25,477 nucleotides of DNA from a virus. The notes under the pieces are model-generated. The model was not told where the DNA came from, ran no database searches, and saw only the letters and a list, made by a program, of their open reading frames with translations. The DNA lies in the IMG/VR virus record IMGVR_UViG_3300021339_000010, positions 1-25,477 of that record, one strand, 5' to 3'. Each line of letters opens with the position of its first letter. Position 1 is the first letter of the stretch. The position numbers and the translations under genes are program-made. Positions 20,146 through 25,477 of this stretch are shown here, one piece after another.

Positions 20146-20825
20146 GGTCGGGCCAGCAGTACGGCTACTGCACCGTCCCCCTCCGGCCCTGCCGGCAGGA
20201 CTGCACCCCCTCGGGGTGGCGTCCGCGCTCGTGGTGGGACGGCATCACCTGGCCCGTGATGCGGGGCCCGGGCCTGTGGTGGAACGCCGTGTGTGGCAGC
20301 TGCCGGCGCACGGGCTGCGGCTGCAACGACGCCGACACCCTGGAGCTACCCGAGACCGCGACGTCGATCGTCGAGGTCATCGTCGACGGCGTGGTGTTAC
20401 CGGCCGACGCCTACGTGCTCTGGGACGGCTACAAGCTGGTCCGACGCGACGGCGAGCGCTGGCCCCTCTGCCAGGACTGGACGATCCCCGTGTCCGGTGT
20501 CGGCGCCTGGTCGGTCACCGCGGTGTTCGGTCGGCCGGTGCCGCCGGCCGGGTCGTTCGCTCTGGCCCAGCTGGCCGCCGAGTACGCCGCGTTCTGCACC
20601 ACCGGCCAGTGCCGCCTCCCCGCCTACACCACCGGGGTCTCCCGGCAGGGCGTCGACCAGACGTTCCCCAGCATCGTCGAGCTGACCGAGAACGGGCTGA
20701 CCGGCCTCGACATGGTCGACCGGTTCCTGAACACCTACAACCCGGGCCGGCTCCAGGACCGGCCCCGGTTCCACAACCCCGACACGTTCGGTCGCGAGGC
20801 CCGCACCTTGACCGGGGGGACCTGA
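20142..20825 (+). CDS. Head-to-tail adaptor, apparently N-terminally shortened, 227 aa
   Basis: GTG 20142 overlaps the previous stop (GTGA). The protein matches the actinophage head-to-tail adaptor pattern that docks under the portal: SGQQYGYCTVPLRPCRQDC, LWWNAVCGSC..TGCGC, LELPETATSIVEVIVDGVVLPADAYVL, LVRRDGERWPLCQDW, LAAEYAAFCTTGQCRLP, VSRQGVDQTFPS and GLDMVDRFLNTYNPGRL. Members usually begin with a CEPWP-type motif followed by about 30 helical residues before SG-x-x-[FY]-G. Here that motif (CEPWPLPIC) is present but in the other frame just upstream (20113-20139), and the helix is missing. Either a deletion or an assembly error occurred here, or the protein is genuinely short. Confidence 0.75.
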   Translation: MRSGQQYGYCTVPLRPCRQDCTPSGWRPRSWWDGITWPVMRGPGLWWNAVCGSCRRTGCGCNDADTLELPETATSIVEVIVDGVVLPADAYVLWDGYKLVRRDGERWPLCQDWTIPVSGVGAWSVTAVFGRPVPPAGSFALAQLAAEYAAFCTTGQCRLPAYTTGVSRQGVDQTFPSIVELTENGLTGLDMVDRFLNTYNPGRLQDRPRFHNPDTFGREARTLTGGT

Positions 20826-21358
20826 TGCCGGGGCCGGCGCCGGCTGACGGCCGGATCATCGAGGTCGCGCAGCAGCTCCTGGAGTGCTCGTCTGCGGCCC
20901 TGGCCGAGACCGCCGAGGGCGCACCGGCCCACGCCTACCTGGTGCCCGGTGGCCAGGTGGCCTGGGACTGGTGCCACTGCGGCGGTCAGCTCACCGTGCA
21001 CATCCGCACCGCCTACCCGTCCGACAGCTTCCCGACGCAGCTCCTCACCGAGACCAGCTGTCTGGCCACGTACACGGTGGTCGAGTACGTGGTCACCGTG
21101 CTCCGCTGCGGCCCCACCCAGGACGGCCACGGCAACCCGCCGCCGGGTGCCGACATCAACGCTGCGGGCCTGGTCGACTTCACCGACCGCACCGCCGTGC
21201 GCCGGGCCGTGTCGTGCTGCCCGCTCGACGACGGCAACCCGGCCCGGGCGAAGACCAAGCGGGTGCTCCAGGAACACCTCGGGGTCGGGCAGGGTGGCCA
21301 GTGCGTGGGGTCCGAGCTGCACGTGCTCGTGGGGCTCCTCAACTGCGGGGAGTGCTGA
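20825..21358 (+). CDS. Head-tail connector/neck protein, 177 aa
   Basis: ATG 20825 overlaps the adaptor stop (TGATG). The layout is typical of the gene after the adaptor in actinophages: a helical start (IIEVAQQLLECSSAALAETAEG), YLVPGGQVAWDWCHCGGQLTVHIRTAYPSDSFP, TYTVVEYVVTVLRCGPT and a Cys-containing helical end (AVRRAVSCCPLD). Such proteins complete the head-tail junction, as stopper or tail terminator. Which of the two cannot be decided from sequence alone. Confidence 0.65.
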   Translation: MPGPAPADGRIIEVAQQLLECSSAALAETAEGAPAHAYLVPGGQVAWDWCHCGGQLTVHIRTAYPSDSFPTQLLTETSCLATYTVVEYVVTVLRCGPTQDGHGNPPPGADINAAGLVDFTDRTAVRRAVSCCPLDDGNPARAKTKRVLQEHLGVGQGGQCVGSELHVLVGLLNCGEC

Positions 21359-21359
21359 C

Positions 21360-21704
21360 GTGGTCAAGCGGAACAGCGCCGCCGTGAACTACCTCCTGCG
21401 CAGCCCTGACGGGCCGGTGGGCCGCGACCTGATCCGGCGGGCCGAGCGGGTGGTCAACGCGGCGAAGGTGCTGTGCCCTGTCGACAACGGGCGGCTCCGG
21501 GCGGCGCAGGACCGCACGGCCCCGACGGAGGTCGCCAACGGGCTCGTCATCGAGGTGGGGTCGAACGTCGTCTACTCCATGGCGGTCCACGAGGGGTCCG
21601 GTTCGATCTGGGCGCCCAGGTCATGGCGCATAGCCCATGCTCGTGGCCACGTGATCCCACCCCGTAGATTCCTGTTCAACGCCCTGCCAGCTGGCCGGGC
21701 CTAA
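21360..21704 (+). CDS. HK97 gp10-like head-tail joining protein, 114 aa
   Basis: GTG 21360 begins one base after the previous stop. The pattern AAKVLCPVDNGRLRAAQ (about residues 35-51), NVVYSMAVHEGSG and the ending VIPPRRFLFNALPAG corresponds to the HK97 gp10-like family (PVDTGRLR ... YA..VHEG ... RPFL..A), which acts in tail completion or head-tail joining. The length is normal for the family. It is the last connector before the tail chaperones. Confidence 0.8.
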   Translation: MVKRNSAAVNYLLRSPDGPVGRDLIRRAERVVNAAKVLCPVDNGRLRAAQDRTAPTEVANGLVIEVGSNVVYSMAVHEGSGSIWAPRSWRIAHARGHVIPPRRFLFNALPAGRA

Positions 21705-21718
21705 CGGGAGGAAACGAA

Positions 21719-22228
21719 GTGGCAGAGCTACAAGATTTCACCGGGATGAAGCGCACCGAGAAGGTGGTCATTCCCCTGAACGGTGTCCGCTACCACGGGC
21801 TCGCCGAGGTCGCCGGTGAGACGTTCCTGGACCTGGTGCCCCAGAGTGGGGGCGCCGAGGCCGTCGCCGAGCTGCCCGAGGGCGTCACCATGGACGACCT
21901 CGCCAACCTGGACCCCGCCACCGCGGCGAAGCTCGACCGCTCGGGCGCCGCCCAGATGGTCAAGATGGTCCAGTTCCTGGAGGAGGTCCTGGAGCCCGCC
22001 TCGTGGACCGACTGGCAGGCCAACATGCGCCGCCCGGCGAAGGGCCTGACCCCCGCGAAGCGTCAGCAGCACCTCGACAGGATGATCACCATCCCGCAGA
22101 TGGCCGCCGTGTTCCGGGCGCTCGTCTCCCACTACGCCGGCCGCCCTACCGGGCCGTCGTCCTCCTCTTCGAATGGGGACGGCGGAACTGGTGGGACCTC
22201 GACGGCTGGTGCGCCGGCCGCGGGGTAG
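21719..22228 (+). CDS. Tail assembly chaperone, upstream frame, 169 aa
   Basis: GTG 21719 has GGGAGG (21706-21711) 7 nt upstream, one of the best ribosome-binding sites in the window. The protein begins with a small beta region (EKVVIPLNGVRYHGLAEVAG), followed by a helical core (AQMVKMVQFLEEVLEPASWTDW...QQHLDRMITIPQMAAVFRALVSHYAG) and a Ser/Gly tail. Its place between the neck genes and the tape measure gene is that of the tail chaperone gpG-like partner. The -1 frame overlapping its end encodes a second chaperone-like domain, so a -1 ribosomal frameshift probably makes a longer fusion (21719-22629). Confidence 0.8.
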   Translation: MAELQDFTGMKRTEKVVIPLNGVRYHGLAEVAGETFLDLVPQSGGAEAVAELPEGVTMDDLANLDPATAAKLDRSGAAQMVKMVQFLEEVLEPASWTDWQANMRRPAKGLTPAKRQQHLDRMITIPQMAAVFRALVSHYAGRPTGPSSSSSNGDGGTGGTSTAGAPAAG

Positions 22229-22629
22229 ATCCCATGACCCTGGCGCCGCCTCGGCTGCTGAACCTCTTCTACCACCGCTGGCTCGACGGCGCGGCCCCCG
22301 AGGGCCGTGCCGCTGTCGATGCTGCGCTGGAAGGCGACTACAGCCTGCTTGCGGCGCTCGCGGCGAAGCGTGAGGCCGAGGCCCCCGCTGGCCGCCGCGC
22401 TGGTAACCGCCCCGCTTCGGCGGCCGCCCGGGCCCCTCTGGGCAAGGATGGCCGCCGCGTGCCCGGCACGGCCCCCGACAACATCCCGCCGCCCTCGTGG
22501 TGGCGTGGTGACCGCAACGCGTTCCGCTCGTCGGTCGCCGCCGGCCAGCACCTCGGGGAAGCGGCCGCCATGGCCGAGCCCCCGGTGCCGGTGATCGGCT
22601 CGGGAGCCCTAGCTGGACAGGTGACGTAG
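22141..22629 (+). CDS. Tail assembly chaperone, -1 frame extension
   Basis: This frame is -1 relative to the upstream chaperone. The sensible protein begins around YRAVVLLFEWGRRNWWDLDGW (from ~22147) and continues with LAPPRLLNLFYHRWLDG, DYSLLAALAAKREAEAP and a basic C-terminus with PPPSWWRGDRNAF. The Trp-rich start followed by a helical, basic end is typical of the second half of the frameshifted gpGT-like chaperone. No start codon with a ribosome-binding site opens it, which supports frameshift expression. I could not pick a convincing slippery heptamer between 22141 and 22225. It ends 4 nt before the tape measure start. Confidence 0.68.
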   Translation, partial: PPYRAVVLLFEWGRRNWWDLDGWCAGRGVDPMTLAPPRLLNLFYHRWLDGAAPEGRAAVDAALEGDYSLLAALAAKREAEAPAGRRAGNRPASAAARAPLGKDGRRVPGTAPDNIPPPSWWRGDRNAFRSSVAAGQHLGEAAAMAEPPVPVIGSGALAGQVT

Positions 22630-22633
22630 CCCC

Positions 22634-25477
22634 ATGGTGACAGGCCCCCTCTCTGAGGCCCACGTAGAGGTCACGGCCGACACCAAGCAGGCTGACCGGG
22701 ACATCGACGGCGTCGCCGACTCGCTGGAAGGTGTAGAGCGAGTCGGCGACGAGGTCTCCGCTGCGCTGGAGTCGGCGTTCACCGACGTCGGTGAGGACAT
22801 CGAGCGGGCGTTCAAGGAGGCGTCGCGGTCGATCTCCGAATCGTTGCGCGACCCCGAGGCCGACGCCCGGGCCACCGGCAACGTCATCAAGGACGCGTTC
22901 TCCGACGCCGGCCGGGTGGCCGAGCTGGCCCTGGAACAGATCGGCGGAGCGGACGCGTTCGCCGACATCCCCGGGGGCGCCGAGCGGGCGGCCGAGGCCA
23001 TCGAGTCGGCGTTCAAGGAAGCGCAGAACGCGTCGAAGCGGGCCCTCAAGGAGATCGGCACCGCCGACGACTTCGGGACCGCCGGCCTCCGGGCCGAGAC
23101 CGTGGCGTCGACGGTCGAGGCTGCGTTCCAAGCGGCCGCTCTGGCCGTCCAGGAAGACCTCCGGGACATCGGCGGCGCCGACGCTTTCGGGGACGTCGTC
23201 CGAGACGCTGAGGTGGCCGCTGAGGCGGTCGAGCACGCGTTCACCGACACGTTCTCCGGCACCGGCGACGAGATCGACCACGAGCTACGGAAGATCGGTG
23301 GGGCCGACGCGTTCGGGCCGGTGATCGCCGAGGCCGAGCTGGCCGCCGAGACCGTCGAGCGCTCGTTCCGCGACTCGGCGAACGACAGCACCCGGGCCCT
23401 GGCCCGCATCGGCACCGGCGGCGCCGGGTTCGGGCTCGTCACCACCGGCCTCGGGGCCATCGCTCTCGGGTTCGGTGTCGCCGGTGCCGCGGCGACGGCG
23501 TTCGGGGTGATGGGCGCGGCGTCGCTGGAGCAAACCCGCATCGGGTTCACGGCGCTGCTCGGGTCGGCCGAAGAGGCCGACGCGTTCATCCGCGAGATGC
23601 AACAGTTCGCTGCCAGCACCCCGTTCGAGTTCCAGGGCCTGGCCAACAACGCCCGGTCGCTCCTGGCCATCGGCGAGGCCGCCGGCATCGCGCGCGACGA
23701 GATCATCCCGGTGGTGACCACCATCGGCGACCTCACCGCTGTGCTGGCCGCCCCCCCGGAGGCCATCGACAGCGTCGTGAGGGCGCTCGGTCAGATGGCG
23801 TCTCGGGGCAAGGTCACCAGCGAGGAGATGCTCCAGCTTGGTGAGGCGCTCCCCGGGTTCGCCCCGTTCCAGGCCATGGCCGACGGGCTCGGGCTCACCA
23901 CCGCCGAGCTGCAAGAGCAGATCACGAAGGGCACCATTCCGGCGAAGGAAGGCATCGACGCCCTCCTGGCCGGGATGCGCGAGTTCCCCGGGGCCGCCGG
24001 GGCCATGGCCGCCCAGGCCCAGACCCTCACCGGCCTGTTCTCGACGTTCAAAGACACCATCCAGCTCACGCTCACCGACGCGTTCCAGCCCCTGATCCCC
24101 CTCCTCAAGACCACACTCGCCGAGGCCACCACCGTGGTCGGCGACGCCCTCGGTGTCCTGGCCCCCGCGCTCACGTCGGTGGCCTCCAACCTGATCCCCG
24201 CCGTGCTCGACATCTTCGCCGGCCTCGCCCCCGGCCTGGCCGCCATCTTCGGCGGGCTCGGGGAAGGGCTCGGGGTGCTGGGCAACACGCTCGGGTTCGT
24301 GGCCGAGCAGATGTCCGTGGCGTTCGCTCCGCTCGGGCCCCTGCTGGTGCAGATCGCGATCGCGCTCCAGCCCATCCTCTCGACGCTCGCCCAGCTGGGC
24401 GCCGCCGTCCTTCCCCCCGTCATCGCCGCCCTCGGCGCCGTCGTCGTCGCTCTGACGCCGATCCTGTCGGTCGCCGGGGAGATCATCCAGCAGTTCGCCA
24501 CGGCGTTCGGGCCCGTCCTCGACATCGTCGCCGAGCAGCTCGGGTCCCTGGCCGAGATCTTCGCCTCGGTGTTCGACAGCCTGTTCGACTCCGGTGTCGT
24601 CGAGACGTTCGCCGAGGTGTTCGGCACCCTGGCCGACGCCATCGGGCCCGTCGTCGAGCAGCTCGGGGGCGAGCTGCTGTCGGTCGCCTCCGCCCTGCTA
24701 CCGGTCATCGCCGACCTCGCCGGCATCATGGCCGGCGCCCTGGCCGACGTCCTGACCGGTGTCCTCCTGCCGATCCTGCCGATCGTCGCCGACGTGTTCA
24801 CCACGATCGCCGGGGCCGTGGCCGAGCTGCTGCCCCCGCTCGCCGAGGTCATCGGCGTGCTGGTCGAGGCGTTCGCCCCCATCCTCATCGAGCTGGCCAA
24901 CGTCCTGGTCGGCCGCCTCGCCGCCCAGCTGACGATCATGGCGGACGTCTTCGCCAAGCTCGTCACCGGGCTCCTGCCCATCCTGCCGATCCTCGGTGAG
25001 CTGGGCGCCGTCCTCGCCGGCGTCATCCTGGAAGTGCTCAACGAGCTGACCCCGGTCCTGCCCGAGCTGGCACAGGCGTTCGGGGACATCGCTCTCGCGT
25101 TCGCCGACATCCTGATAGCGCTCGTGCCGCTGGTGCCCCCGCTAGCACAGCTGGTCACGCTGCTCATCGTCGAGCTGGGCGCCCCGCTGCTGGTGGCCCT
25201 GGCGAAGGCGTTCGCGTTCATAGCGATCACCCTCGCCGAGGTCCTGTCAGCGATCGCCGGCCTGATCTCGTTCGTCGCCCAGAACGCCGGGCCCGCCCTC
25301 GTGTTCCTGTGGGAGGACGTGCTGGTCCCCTTCGGGGAGTTCCTGGCCGACACGTTCATAGCGGCGCTCCAGGGCGTCGCCGACATCTTCACCAGCGTCG
25401 TGGTGCCCGCCTTCCAGGCCCTGATCGACGCCGCCGTGTGGCTCTGGCAGACGGTCCTGGTGCCGTTCCGGAACTTC
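22634..25477 (+). CDS. Tape measure protein (partial, continues past window end)
   Basis: Starting at ATG 22634, 948 codons run without a stop to the last base. Tape measure proteins fill the growing tail tube and set tail length. Residues 1-260 contain repeats around IGGADAF (22940, 23054, 23168, 23294, 23408). Residues ~270-300 are a Gly/Ala-rich hydrophobic stretch. Residues ~300-480 match the conserved tape measure domain: QTRIGFTALLGSAEEADAFI, QFAASTPFEFQGLANNARSLLA, LGQMASRGKVTSEEMLQLGEALPGF, LQEQITKGTIPAKEGIDALLAGM and LFSTFKDTIQ. From ~residue 485 to the end the sequence is a long, nearly continuous array of hydrophobic helices (LPILPILGELGAVLAGVIL and similar). The position after the chaperones is diagnostic. 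Confidence 0.92.
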   Translation, partial: MVTGPLSEAHVEVTADTKQADRDIDGVADSLEGVERVGDEVSAALESAFTDVGEDIERAFKEASRSISESLRDPEADARATGNVIKDAFSDAGRVAELALEQIGGADAFADIPGGAERAAEAIESAFKEAQNASKRALKEIGTADDFGTAGLRAETVASTVEAAFQAAALAVQEDLRDIGGADAFGDVVRDAEVAAEAVEHAFTDTFSGTGDEIDHELRKIGGADAFGPVIAEAELAAETVERSFRDSANDSTRALARIGTGGAGFGLVTTGLGAIALGFGVAGAAATAFGVMGAASLEQTRIGFTALLGSAEEADAFIREMQQFAASTPFEFQGLANNARSLLAIGEAAGIARDEIIPVVTTIGDLTAVLAAPPEAIDSVVRALGQMASRGKVTSEEMLQLGEALPGFAPFQAMADGLGLTTAELQEQITKGTIPAKEGIDALLAGMREFPGAAGAMAAQAQTLTGLFSTFKDTIQLTLTDAFQPLIPLLKTTLAEATTVVGDALGVLAPALTSVASNLIPAVLDIFAGLAPGLAAIFGGLGEGLGVLGNTLGFVAEQMSVAFAPLGPLLVQIAIALQPILSTLAQLGAAVLPPVIAALGAVVVALTPILSVAGEIIQQFATAFGPVLDIVAEQLGSLAEIFASVFDSLFDSGVVETFAEVFGTLADAIGPVVEQLGGELLSVASALLPVIADLAGIMAGALADVLTGVLLPILPIVADVFTTIAGAVAELLPPLAEVIGVLVEAFAPILIELANVLVGRLAAQLTIMADVFAKLVTGLLPILPILGELGAVLAGVILEVLNELTPVLPELAQAFGDIALAFADILIALVPLVPPLAQLVTLLIVELGAPLLVALAKAFAFIAITLAEVLSAIAGLISFVAQNAGPALVFLWEDVLVPFGEFLADTFIAALQGVADIFTSVVVPAFQALIDAAVWLWQTVLVPFRNF
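22940..23428 (+). repeat. Coding repeats of ~38 residues in the tape measure N-terminus
   Basis: Five occurrences of an IG[GT]-x-x-[AG]F-like core (IGGADAF, IGTADDF, IGGADAF, IGGADAF, IGTGGAGF) begin at 22940, 23054, 23168, 23294 and 23408, spaced 114, 114, 126 and 114 nt (38, 38, 42 and 38 residues). Between them lies a helical AE-x-AAE-x-VE-x-AF pattern. Confidence 0.75.

Noticed and set aside
23791-25392. A 533-codon minus-strand frame over the tape measure gene
   Set aside because: It is Ser/Ala/Thr-rich, as expected from reading Leu/Ala/Asp codons backwards, with no domain or start signal.

Overview
The window is a GC-rich stretch of a tailed actinobacteriophage or prophage genome with siphovirus-type head and tail genes. 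All convincing genes are on the + strand. They are tightly packed, often with ATGA, GTGA or TGATG stop/start overlaps, and GTG starts are common. The host call (an actinobacterium) is an inference from base composition, from TTGAC/TANNNT promoters placed for leaderless transcripts, and from protein families typical of actinophages. No integrase, tRNA, CRISPR or insertion sequence was seen, and the terminase genes are not in the window.

Layout. (1) 1-3235: an overlapping run of small accessory genes, beginning with a zinc-knuckle-like protein and ending with a small LexA-type winged-helix DNA-binding protein. (2) 3263-6339: more small orphan genes, cut into transcription units by terminator-like hairpins and by near-identical promoter/operator cassettes that place the -10 box exactly 6 nt before the start codon. 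(3) 6451-12108: a small membrane protein, the portal, a 1017-residue fusion (MuF-like head morphogenesis, 2H-phosphoesterase-like and capsid-maturation-protease regions) and a Cys-rich mini-protein. (4) 12114-14548: a moron-like insert in the head module, bounded by hairpins, with two cassette promoters, a DUF6011-like zinc protein, orphan genes and a small cytosine-C5 DNA methyltransferase. (5) 14566-25477: the capsid promoter and leader, a major capsid protein with a long acidic N-terminal extension, a second head protein, a probable major tail protein, further virion proteins (including an LPAL-repeat protein reached across a frame break), head-tail connectors, tail assembly chaperones in a -1 arrangement, and the first 948 codons of the tape measure protein, which runs off the window.

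How it works together. The structural genes form the usual late assembly line. The orphan genes appear to be controlled separately by at least five copies of one promoter/operator cassette with the motif CGTTACC-GT-GGTA(A)CG. Copies lie on both sides of the structural block, so the early-type region and the moron probably form one regulon. The lone winged-helix protein encoded just upstream of the first copy is the obvious candidate regulator, but this is inference. The most unusual items are the promoter family, the MuF/2H/protease fusion with an internal ribosome-binding site, and two frame discontinuities between 19.5 and 20.2 kb.
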